Assembly: GCA_900752975.1 (NCBI GenBank)
Contig: CAADXH010000118.1
Span: forward strand, 1-51,018
Length of the DNA: 51,018 nucleotides
Direction of reading: 5' to 3'
Source: Bacilli bacterium
Lineage (GTDB): Bacteria > Bacillota_I > Bacilli_A > ML615J-28 > CAG-313
Shown piece by piece: positions 44,359-51,018 of this stretch (its first letter is position 1; each line of letters opens with the position of its first letter). The notes beneath the pieces are model-generated. The model was not told the origin of the DNA, did no database searches, and saw only the letters and a program-made list of their open reading frames with translations. The translations under genes and the position numbers were made by a program.

Positions 44359-44380
44359 CGTAAGCAATATTATGCTTACG
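44359..44380 (-). terminator. Terminator of the cotE-LysM gene pair
   Basis: CGTAAGCA and its complement with a 6-nt loop, T5 on the minus strand, 8 bp after the stop at 44389. Confidence 0.85.
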
Positions 44381-44388
44381 CTAAACTA

Positions 44389-44853
44389 TTATATTGTTGT
44401 TTTTCGTTTTCTTAAATTGTATGGCGGATAGTATGGATAATACGGTGGATAAGGAGGATAATATCCATTATAAAAAATTGACGATTTTGGATAATTTACT
44501 TCTTTCATTGTTTTAGTTTGTTTTACTTCTTGAGGTTTTTGACCTATCTCTTTGTTATCTTTCGATTCATTAAGACTATTTTCAACATCAGCCTTAATTA
44601 TGTTTTCCTCATTAGAAGTAAGATCACTTAAATTTGTTATTTTAGGATAATAATCTTCAATAAAAGGTTCAACATCATTTAAATCATCTTTTACTATTTC
44701 TGGTATTGATGGTAAATTTAGTTTTGTCCCCGCCACTAGTTTATCCCAATCTCTAATGTGCTGATTAATATTTGTAATTTCACTTATATTTAAATTGTAA
44801 GTTAGTGCAATTTTTTCTAGTGTTTCATTCATTCTCACAATATGTTGTACCAT
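44389..44853 (-). CDS. LysM-domain protein with Pro/Tyr-rich tail, candidate spore coat protein
   Basis: 154 residues. ATG 44853 is chosen with AAGGAGG 6 bp before it (an earlier in-frame start at 44883 lies inside cotE). An N-terminal LysM (about 1-48: HIVRMNETLEKIALTYN, then NINQHIRDWDKLVAGTKLNLP) is followed by an acidic middle and a C-terminal tail of Tyr-Pro repeats ending in a basic cluster. No signal peptide, as expected for a mother-cell coat protein. LysM plus Tyr/Pro-rich tails resembles SafA- or CotT-like coat proteins. The gene directly follows cotE, which supports this; the role itself is inferred. Confidence 0.72.
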   Translation of the reverse strand: MVQHIVRMNETLEKIALTYNLNISEITNINQHIRDWDKLVAGTKLNLPSIPEIVKDDLNDVEPFIEDYYPKITNLSDLTSNEENIIKADVENSLNESKDNKEIGQKPQEVKQTKTMKEVNYPKSSIFYNGYYPPYPPYYPYYPPYNLRKRKTTI

Positions 44854-44863
44854 GATTTCCTCC

Positions 44864-45385
44864 TTAACTTGTTGGTGTATCATTTAGAAAGTCTTCATTT
44901 ATTTCATTTTCAAAATCATCATCAGGTTCTAAATTATCGACGCAATTAAAGACTGTAACCATCATCTTAGTTTCACCAATTACTTCAACTAATACTTCAA
45001 ATACTACTTCTATTTCAATTCCTTGATCCGTTATTATCGCATTAGTACATGTTGGTTGTTGTAATACTCTTGCGATAACATCGCAATTATCGCCAATATT
45101 ATCACAAATGATTTCTCTTACCTTTATACAGCCATCATAGTTTATGGTAGATCTCGCAATGTCAGTTTTGGTATTGTTATCATATGCATACCAAACATTT
45201 ACTTCAAAATTACCTTTTAAATCTACTTTCTTTTCTTTTAGTTCTGCTTCAAAATTATGATTAATTACCCAGCATCCTAAAATACTAAAAGCATCATTAG
45301 TTGGATTTATTCGTTCATTAACACGAAAGATTTTTTTACCCTTGGCAACAACGGCTCTGGTGACTATTTCGCGAACTTCATTCAT
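44864..45385 (-). CDS. cotE: Outer spore coat morphogenetic protein CotE
   Basis: 173 residues, close to the length of B. subtilis CotE. Shared family signatures as I know them: REIVTRAVVAKGKK at the N-terminus, ILGCWVINHNFEAE, NVWYAYDNNTKT, ARVLQQPTC, EVLVEVIGETK, and an acidic C-terminal tail. CotE assembles around the forespore in the mother cell and recruits outer-coat proteins. It stands in the cotE position of the rny-ymdB-spoVS-miaB-cotE order. AGGAGG precedes the ATG. A weak mother-cell-type -10 (CATATATTA on the minus strand, 45457-45465) lies upstream. Confidence 0.92.
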   Translation of the reverse strand: MNEVREIVTRAVVAKGKKIFRVNERINPTNDAFSILGCWVINHNFEAELKEKKVDLKGNFEVNVWYAYDNNTKTDIARSTINYDGCIKVREIICDNIGDNCDVIARVLQQPTCTNAIITDQGIEIEVVFEVLVEVIGETKMMVTVFNCVDNLEPDDDFENEINEDFLNDTPTS

Positions 45386-45472
45386 CTATATCCCTCCTCA
45401 ATAATAATATATTCATTATTTAGACTAGACGTGACAATTTTTTCTTACTCACTCATAATATATGCAAAAGAA

Positions 45473-45506
45473 AAGAATAAATAACCACAAACGGCTATTT
45501 ATTCTT
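45473..45506 (-). terminator. Terminator of the small lipoprotein gene
   Basis: AAGAATAAATAGCC pairs with its near-complement across a short loop. T-rich sequence follows on the minus strand, 3 bp after the stop at 45510. Confidence 0.8.
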
Positions 45507-45509
45507 ATT

Positions 45510-45980
45510 TTACATTACTTGTTCAACGATAGGTATTAAAACAATAACATTTCTAGCGCCTCTATAGTATGGAAGAAAATCACTATCATTATAAATATAT
45601 GGTAATGAAATTGTATCACTTCCTAGTTTAGGATCAGCACTTTTTAGTTTTTTCCAACCAGTAATTGTATATGTTTTAGAAGTTGGTTCAGGATTTTCTT
45701 CTGATACATCAGTATAGTCAAGTACGGTTTTTGATAGTTCAAATTTTTCATTAAGCTTAACTTCAAAGTTTTGAACATAAACTATATCATATCTACTAAA
45801 CTCAAAAACGCTTTTCTGGTTGCCTTCTTTATCTGTGTATTTTGGACATTCTTCATATGCCGTAAATGTATCAATCATAACTTTTTTACTTCTAGATTTT
45901 GATGAACAATTACAAGCAAACGGGAATGCTGCAACATCGAGTATTAATACAAACAAAACGATAAATCTTCTTAAAGTCAT
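45510..45980 (-). CDS. Small exported (probably lipo-) protein of unknown function
   Basis: 156 residues. The hydrophobic N-terminus ends in PFACNC, a poor lipobox (Cys23 or Cys25), followed by a basic stretch (KSRSKK). The mature part has a beta-rich pattern (YDIVYVQNFEVKLNEKFELSKTVLDY). It has its own promoter and terminator, so it is a single-gene unit, inserted where B. subtilis has ymcA between miaB and cotE. Family not recognised. Confidence 0.75.
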   Translation of the reverse strand: MTLRRFIVLFVLILDVAAFPFACNCSSKSRSKKVMIDTFTAYEECPKYTDKEGNQKSVFEFSRYDIVYVQNFEVKLNEKFELSKTVLDYTDVSEENPEPTSKTYTITGWKKLKSADPKLGSDTISLPYIYNDSDFLPYYRGARNVIVLIPIVEQVM

Positions 45981-45997
45981 ACTATCACCTCTTTTAA

Positions 45998-46026
45998 ATC
46001 ATATCACATAAAAATAATAATTTCAA
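45998..46026 (-). promoter_or_regulatory. Promoter of the small lipoprotein gene
   Basis: The -35 TTGAAA (46021-46026) and -10 TATGAT (45998-46003) have 17-bp spacing, directly before the ribosome binding site GAGGTG. Confidence 0.75.
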
Positions 46027-46045
46027 GTAATATAAGAAATAGTTT

Positions 46046-47491
46046 TTATTTTAACAATTCACCAAACAAATGCCATGAATATGCTTTATTTATTTTCACC
46101 TTAACAAGATCCCCTACTTTTATGTTATCACCCTCAAAGTTTACTAACATATTTTGAGGAGTATATCCTGTAAGAATTTTATCATTGTTTTTACTTGGAC
46201 CTTCAACCAAGACTTCAACAATTTTATTTTCATATTCTTTATGGGCTTTTAATGCATATTCATTTACTACTTCATTTAAGGCTTCTAATCTTTGGTGTTT
46301 TTCTTCTTCGGTTAATGGATTGGGATACTTTGAGGCAGGGGTTCCTTCACGTGGAGAATATATAAAAGTATAAGCTCCGGCATATCCAACTTCTTTAACT
46401 AATTCAATTGTTTTTTGGAAGTCTTCTTCACTCTCACCAGGAAAGGCAACAATAATATCGGTTGTAAGACTAATATTTGGAATTTTTGTTTTTAATTTAT
46501 TAATCTTATCCATATATTCTTCTTTGGTATATTTACGGTTCATTTTCTTGAGAACTGTATCACTGCCAGATTGAACAGGTAAGTGTAGGTGAGGCATAAT
46601 ATTGCCACCCAAAGCCATCGCATCGATTGTCGCATCATCTAAATCTCTTGGGTGAGATGTAGTATAACGAATGCGTTTAATATCAGTTTTGTGAAGGTCT
46701 TCTAAAAGATTAGCAAAAGTATAATTTAAATCTTTAAAATCTTTTCCATAAGCATTTACATTTTGGCCAAGTAAGGTTACTTCAATGTATCCATCTTTAG
46801 CTAATTGCTTTACTTCTTCAATGATTGCTTCTGGTCTTCTCGATCTTTCTTTTCCTCTTGTATATGGCACGATACAATATGTACAAAATTCATCACATCC
46901 ATACATAATGTTTACCCAAGCTTTTTTAGGATGATCTCTTTTAACTGGTAAGTCTTCATATATATCACCTTCAATTGATAATACTTCAATTGATCTTTTT
47001 GATTCAATCATTCTGTCATATAAATATTCAGGAAGTGATGAAATATTATGTGTACCAAAGACAATATCTACTTGTGGAAACTTTTCCTTTAAAGTTGTTA
47101 TTATTTTTTCTTCTTGAGGCATACATCCACAAATACCAATTAACATATCTGGGTTTTGTTTTTTATATTTTTGAAGTCTTCCTAATTCTCCAAATACTCT
47201 TTCTTCAGCATTTTCTCTAATTGCGCAAGTATTAAATAAAACAAAGGTTGCTTCAAGTTCATTATTTGTTTCTTCAAATCCCATCATTTCAAGCATACCG
47301 GCAATTTTTTCACTATCAGCTAAATTGCCCTGACAGCCATAGGTTTTAAGTAAATATTTTTTACCAGCACCTAAATTTAAATATTTAGGATTCATTAAAA
47401 AGTGATGAATGTCAATTGTTTCATTTCTTCTCATTCTTGCTTCTTTAATTGATGGTTCAACTAGTTTTACGTATTGTACTTTTTTCTTCAT
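46046..47491 (-). CDS. miaB: tRNA methylthiotransferase MiaB
   Basis: 481 residues. Methylthiotransferase domain with three cluster Cys (TYGCQGN, FNTCAIRENAEE, GICGCMPQ), radical-SAM core with CxxxCxxC (CDEFCTYCIVPYTRGKERSR), and a C-terminal TRAM domain (about 418-480). It converts i6A37 to ms2i6A37 in tRNAs reading UNN codons, using SAM and two iron-sulfur clusters. An N-terminal tail of about 38 residues is normal for Bacilli homologues. It lies 5 bp after the GNAT gene. Confidence 0.96.
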   Translation of the reverse strand: MKKKVQYVKLVEPSIKEARMRRNETIDIHHFLMNPKYLNLGAGKKYLLKTYGCQGNLADSEKIAGMLEMMGFEETNNELEATFVLFNTCAIRENAEERVFGELGRLQKYKKQNPDMLIGICGCMPQEEKIITTLKEKFPQVDIVFGTHNISSLPEYLYDRMIESKRSIEVLSIEGDIYEDLPVKRDHPKKAWVNIMYGCDEFCTYCIVPYTRGKERSRRPEAIIEEVKQLAKDGYIEVTLLGQNVNAYGKDFKDLNYTFANLLEDLHKTDIKRIRYTTSHPRDLDDATIDAMALGGNIMPHLHLPVQSGSDTVLKKMNRKYTKEEYMDKINKLKTKIPNISLTTDIIVAFPGESEEDFQKTIELVKEVGYAGAYTFIYSPREGTPASKYPNPLTEEEKHQRLEALNEVVNEYALKAHKEYENKIVEVLVEGPSKNNDKILTGYTPQNMLVNFEGDNIKVGDLVKVKINKAYSWHLFGELLK

Positions 47492-47496
47492 ATTTA

Positions 47497-48051
47497 CTAC
47501 CTTCCGAATTTTTCAAAAAATTCTTGATTTGTTATTCCATATTGAATTTTATCAAATATTTTTCCATCATAGCGAAGATAACCATTTCTAGCTACACCTT
47601 CTTTTATGAATCCTAACTTGTCACATACCCTTTGTGATTGATAATTATCAACAAATACTCCTACTTCTACTCTCTTTAAATGTAAGTATTCAAATCCATA
47701 ATTTAAAACTTCAAATGCGGCTTCAGGAATTATACCTTGTCCCCAGTATGATGGATTTAAGGCGTAGCCAAGTTCCGCCTTAAAGTTAGGTATATGATTA
47801 TATAGTTCAATTGTTCCTATCATTTTTCCATTATCACGGTAAACAATGGCCCAATTTCCAAGTTCATATGGTGATTTAATCATTTGCATATTTCTAATAA
47901 TCGCGATAGTTTGGTCAATTGATGTGTGTGGTTCCCAACCAGCTTGAGGTCCCACATAAGGAGTTCGTGCATATTCATACATATCATCAGCATCTAGTAC
48001 TGATATTGGTCTAATAATTAATCTTGATGTCATTAATGTTGGTAAATTCAC
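47497..48051 (-). CDS. GNAT-family N-acetyltransferase (RimJ/RimL-like)
   Basis: 184 residues from GTG 48051, which follows GGAGGTG by 5 bp; the frame extends to 48084 but the upstream part is the spoVS terminator, and an ATG at 48053 is out of frame. Typical GNAT features: LMTSRLIIRPISVLDADDMYEY, the acetyl-CoA pyrophosphate loop region (YALNPSYWGQGIIPEAA), RVEVGVFVDNYQSQRVCDKLGFIKEGVARN. It is closest to RimJ/RimL-type protein or small-molecule acetyltransferases; substrate unknown. It occupies the place between spoVS and miaB. Confidence 0.87.
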   Translation of the reverse strand: MNLPTLMTSRLIIRPISVLDADDMYEYARTPYVGPQAGWEPHTSIDQTIAIIRNMQMIKSPYELGNWAIVYRDNGKMIGTIELYNHIPNFKAELGYALNPSYWGQGIIPEAAFEVLNYGFEYLHLKRVEVGVFVDNYQSQRVCDKLGFIKEGVARNGYLRYDGKIFDKIQYGITNQEFFEKFGR

Positions 48052-48074
48052 ATTGACACCTCCTTTCATACAAA

Positions 48075-48094
48075 AAGTTGGCAAACGCCAACTT
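48075..48094 (-). terminator. Terminator overlapping the spoVS stop codon
   Basis: AAGTTGGC and complement with a 4-nt loop; T5 on the minus strand. The stem includes two bases of the spoVS stop and ends just before the GNAT ribosome binding site. Confidence 0.8.
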
Positions 48095-48356
48095 ATTTAC
48101 GAGATTCAACAATTAATTTAATTGCGGTACGTTCTTCACCATCAATCACGATGTCACTGAATGCAGGGACACATACCAAATCCTTTCCTGTTGGAGCAAC
48201 ATAACCTCTTGCGATTGCGATTGCTTTAATTGCTTGGTTTAAAGATCCTGCACCTACTGCTTGAATTTCAACAGTTTGTTTTTCGCGAAAAGCATTGGCT
48301 AACGCACCAGCAACTGAGTTTGGTTTTGATTTTGATGAAACTTTTAATACATCCAT
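48093..48356 (-). CDS. spoVS: Stage V sporulation protein S
   Basis: 87 residues, the family length, with the hallmark pattern VLKVSSKSKPNSVAGALANAFRE, VGAGSLNQAIKAIAIARGYVAP and FSDIVIDGEERTAIKLIVE. SpoVS is a small Alba-like protein needed for coat assembly and normal progress of sporulation in B. subtilis. Position directly after ymdB matches B. subtilis. Confidence 0.95.
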   Translation of the reverse strand: MDVLKVSSKSKPNSVAGALANAFREKQTVEIQAVGAGSLNQAIKAIAIARGYVAPTGKDLVCVPAFSDIVIDGEERTAIKLIVESRK

Positions 48357-48430
48357 AATATAATACCTCCTAGTAAATTTGTATTCATTTAATTCTATTC
48401 ATAAAGAAAGGATTTAATGACTTACATTTA

Positions 48431-49207
48431 CTATTGTATCATATTAACTACCTCGAAATTTGTCACTTTATGCGTTACTTCATTTATTTCTATAATTAAA
48501 CCACATAATTGTTTTTTTCCTTTATCCATTGGGATGTGTCGGCATGGAAGGCCAGTAATAAATTTAGCCTGAATCATCATAGGATCAACCCCAATTACAC
48601 CATCACGAGCTCCAGTCATACCAAGATCAGTAATATACATTGTTCCATTATTTAAAATGTGTGCATCATTGGTTTGAACATGAGTGTGAGTACCAGCTAT
48701 AATATTTACTTTTCCGTCAAAATATAACCCATAAGCTATTTTCTCACTAGTTGTTTCACCATGAAAATCACAAATATATATATCACTTTTTACATTATTT
48801 AATAGTTCCTCAGTTGCTCGAAATGGACAATCAATTGGACCTGCCATAAATGTACGGCCTAATACTTGGAAAACCGTAATAGTTATGTTATTATACCTAA
48901 CTGTTATATATCCTTTCCCGGGATTACCTTTGGGAAGATTAAGTGGTCTTACTAATAAATTTGCATTTTGAATAAAATTATGAATGTCATTATTTCTAAA
49001 AGCATGATTACCTAGTGTTACAACATTCACATTCTTATCTAGTAACTGTTTATAATAAGTTTCTGTAATTCCAGAACCATGGGCAATATTTTCAGCATTA
49101 ACTATTACAAAATTAATTCCCTTTTGGGTTCTTAATTCAGGTAACTTAGCATCTAGAATACTGCGTCCCATCGCTCCATATACATCACCAATCATTAAAA
49201 TTCTCAT
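48431..49207 (-). CDS. ymdB: YmdB-family metallophosphoesterase
   Basis: 258 residues (TIGR00282). Di-metal ligands typical of YmdB are visible: Asp8 (IGDVYG), Glu39 and Asn40 (NAEN), Asn67 (GNHAF), His149 (DFHGE), His174 and His176 (GTHTHVQT). The B. subtilis homologue hydrolyses 2',3'-cyclic nucleotides and affects biofilm/motility choice and RNase Y. It lies 15 bp after rny in the same operon. Confidence 0.94.
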   Translation of the reverse strand: MRILMIGDVYGAMGRSILDAKLPELRTQKGINFVIVNAENIAHGSGITETYYKQLLDKNVNVVTLGNHAFRNNDIHNFIQNANLLVRPLNLPKGNPGKGYITVRYNNITITVFQVLGRTFMAGPIDCPFRATEELLNNVKSDIYICDFHGETTSEKIAYGLYFDGKVNIIAGTHTHVQTNDAHILNNGTMYITDLGMTGARDGVIGVDPMMIQAKFITGLPCRHIPMDKGKKQLCGLIIEINEVTHKVTNFEVVNMIQ

Positions 49208-49222
49208 TTTCGTTTAATCTTT

Positions 49223-50797
49223 CTAACGAGCTGTTTCTTGAACTCGAACTTCTCTTATTACAACTACTTTGATATTACCAGGATAATTCATAGTTGTTTC
49301 AATTTTATTCTTAACTTCACGTGCTAGCATACAAGCTTCAGCATCAGTGATTTCTTCAGGTTTAACAATAATACGAACTTCACGACCTGCTTGAAGGGCA
49401 TATGTTTTGTCTACACCTTTAAATTCATTTGTTAATTCTTCTAATTGTTGTAGTCTCTTAATGTAGTTATCAAGTGACTCACTACGTGCACCTGGGCGGG
49501 CTGCCGATAGGGTATCTGCTGCCGCAACAAGATGAGCAATAACTGTTTGTGCTTCTTTGTCTCCATGGTGTGATGCAATAGCATCAATAACAGTTGGATT
49601 TTCTCTAAACTTAGTAGCAATTTCAACACCAATTTCAACGTGGCTACCTTCTGTTTCATGGTCAGTTGCTTTACCAATATCGTGTAATAAACCAGCACGA
49701 CGGGCTAGAGTTTCATCTTCACCAATTTCTGCGGCTAGTTTACCTGCAAGGAAGGCAACTTCTTTTGAGTGTTGTAATGCATTTTGACCATAACTTGTTC
49801 TAAAATGTAAGCGGCCAATTAGTTTGACAAGTTCAGGGTGAATTTTGCCGATACCAATTTCAAATACGGCTTTTTCACCTTCTTCACGCATTTCATTTTC
49901 AAGTTCTTTAGTACATTTACTGAATACTTCTTCTATTCTAGGTGGTTGAATACGACCATCTGTTACTAAGATTTCAAGTGTTCTTCGTGCAATTTCTCTA
50001 CGTACAGGGTCAAAGCAAGAAATAACTACTGAATCCGGTGTATCATCAATGATTAAATCAACACCAGTTACAGCTTCTATTGCACGTATATTACGACCTT
50101 CACGGCCAATAATACGACCTTTCATTTCATCATTTGGAAGTGAAACTACTGATACTGTTTTTTCTTGGACAGTTTCATTAGCATATTGTTGAATAGCATT
50201 TGCAAGAATAACTTGTGATTTATTAATGCTTTCATACTTAGCTTTTTCAGTTTCATCCTTTACATAAATAGCCATTTCCATAGCCATATCTTCTTTAAGT
50301 CTATTGAACACAATTTCCCTTGCATCATCAAGACTTAAGCCAGCAATTTCCATCAATTTCTTTTCTTGTTCTTCAATTAACTCCTCAATTTTAGTGTTAC
50401 GCTTTTCAACTTCAGCAATACGATCCTCTAGTTTATTTTCTTTTGTGATTAAACTAGCTTCGCGTTTATCTAAATTGTCAGAACGATTATCCAAGCTTGT
50501 TTCACGGCGTTCTAATTTATTAGCTTCTTCTTGAAGTTGTTGTTTCTTTTCTTTAACTTCCACATTATATGAATCACGTAAACTTTGAATTTCCTTTTTA
50601 GCCTCATTAATTAATTCATTTTGACGTTTATTAGCAGCTTCTTCAGCATCTGAAATAATCTTTTTAGCTTCTTTGCCTAGTTTTTCATACTTTGCTTCAG
50701 TCACACTCTTACCTTTGTTAAGGGCATAAAAATACGCACCTGCTGCACCGGCAAGTAACGCAACAACAATGAGGAGAATACTTAACCATAACGGCAT
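49223..50797 (-). CDS. rny: Ribonuclease Y
   Basis: 524 residues, the usual length. N-terminal membrane helix (about 4-26), long coiled coil rich in Glu/Lys (about 30-190), KH domain (about 212-290, KGRIIGREGRNIRAIEA), HD domain with the metal motif in LLHDIGKATDHE (about 340-430) and the C-terminal domain. Membrane-bound endoribonuclease that starts mRNA decay in Bacilli. It has its own promoter (50881-50909) and leads the rny-ymdB-spoVS unit. Confidence 0.97.
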   Translation of the reverse strand: MPLWLSILLIVVALLAGAAGAYFYALNKGKSVTEAKYEKLGKEAKKIISDAEEAANKRQNELINEAKKEIQSLRDSYNVEVKEKKQQLQEEANKLERRETSLDNRSDNLDKREASLITKENKLEDRIAEVEKRNTKIEELIEEQEKKLMEIAGLSLDDAREIVFNRLKEDMAMEMAIYVKDETEKAKYESINKSQVILANAIQQYANETVQEKTVSVVSLPNDEMKGRIIGREGRNIRAIEAVTGVDLIIDDTPDSVVISCFDPVRREIARRTLEILVTDGRIQPPRIEEVFSKCTKELENEMREEGEKAVFEIGIGKIHPELVKLIGRLHFRTSYGQNALQHSKEVAFLAGKLAAEIGEDETLARRAGLLHDIGKATDHETEGSHVEIGVEIATKFRENPTVIDAIASHHGDKEAQTVIAHLVAAADTLSAARPGARSESLDNYIKRLQQLEELTNEFKGVDKTYALQAGREVRIIVKPEEITDAEACMLAREVKNKIETTMNYPGNIKVVVIREVRVQETAR

Positions 50798-50880
50798 GTT
50801 TTTATTCTCCTTTCAAATTTTAAATTGTATTTAAATTATATATATAGCTTCCAAGTAAGCATTATAATCCATACCTATCT

Positions 50881-50909
50881 ATTATATATTATTTTTTCAA
50901 AAAAGTCAA
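50881..50909 (-). promoter_or_regulatory. Promoter of rny
   Basis: The -35 TTGACT (50904-50909) and perfect -10 TATAAT (50881-50886) have 17-bp spacing. The leader is about 75 nt. Confidence 0.85.
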
Positions 50910-50937
50910 ACGTTTTCCTATTTATATTTTTTATTTT

Positions 50938-50969
50938 TGTTCGTGTACACTAGATTGTGTACACGAACA
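50938..50969. repeat. Perfect 13-bp inverted repeat upstream of rny
   Basis: TGTTCGTGTACAC and its complement flank the 6-bp spacer TAGATT. Each arm contains the palindrome GTGTACAC. Neither strand has a following T-run, so it is not a standard terminator. It could be an operator or a recombination-type site. The remaining 49 bp to the window edge hold no gene that can be called. Confidence 0.6.
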
Positions 50970-51018
50970 CTGACGGTTTGTCAATCATCGTATGGGTTTT
51001 GAGAAAGGACTCTCATGA

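Noticed and set aside
50981..51018. Minus-strand mini-frame ATG 51016 to TGA 50981 (11 codons), another frame ending near 50985, and a plus-strand ATG at 51015 behind AAAGGA
   Set aside because: All are cut by or too close to the window edge; none can be supported as a gene from this sequence alone.
1..51018. Mycoplasma-type genetic code (UGA as Trp)
   Set aside because: UGA terminates both AbiEi genes at the expected, homologous position, and Trp residues throughout are encoded by TGG.

Overview
The window comes from a low-GC, spore-forming Bacillota of the Bacilli type, probably a host-associated lineage. UGA is a normal stop codon: both AbiEi genes end in it. The right end carries the rny-ymdB-spoVS-(GNAT)-miaB-(small lipoprotein)-cotE series, the gene order known around rny and cotE in Bacillus subtilis. 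CotE and SpoVS are sporulation proteins. Nearly everything is on the minus strand; no rRNA, tRNA, CRISPR array or prophage was recognised.

Region 1 (1-2742): the 5' part of a BspA-type leucine-rich-repeat surface lipoprotein gene that runs off the left edge. Upstream of it lies a short segment (2546-2721) bounded by two nearly identical 29-bp inverted repeats. Each repeat has lox-like architecture, and the segment contains one very good promoter that currently points away from the lipoprotein gene. An intact tyrosine recombinase gene follows directly. I read this as a phase-variation switch: an invertible promoter, shown here in the OFF orientation. It is the most interesting feature of the window.

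Region 2 (2743-7400): the recombinase and two tandem AbiEi/AbiEii (type IV toxin-antitoxin) cassettes. The cassettes' coding interiors have diverged, but their borders are almost identical. The border between them contains a decapitated copy of the recombinase promoter, ribosome binding site and start codon. The toxin of the second cassette has a frameshift.

Region 3 (7425-9960): a four-gene envelope-type operon (DUF2089 regulator, DUF1700/DUF4097 protein, small membrane protein, jelly-roll protein) behind a promoter overlapped by three 14-bp repeats spaced exactly 21 bp.

Region 4 (9914-41310): about 31 kb with no convincing internal promoter or classical terminator. It encodes an InlB-repeat lipoprotein, OppA-B-C-D-F, a small membrane protein, a 2489-residue subtilase fused to leucine-rich repeats, and five further surface lipoproteins. 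The likely theme is digestion of extracellular protein, surface binding and import of the peptides.

Region 5 (41460-51018): two tandem MgtE-type transporters; the spore-coat pair CotE plus a LysM/Pro-Tyr-rich protein; a small lipoprotein; MiaB with a GNAT acetyltransferase; SpoVS; the YmdB phosphodiesterase; and RNase Y with its own promoter. A perfect 13-bp inverted repeat lies beyond that promoter at the right edge.
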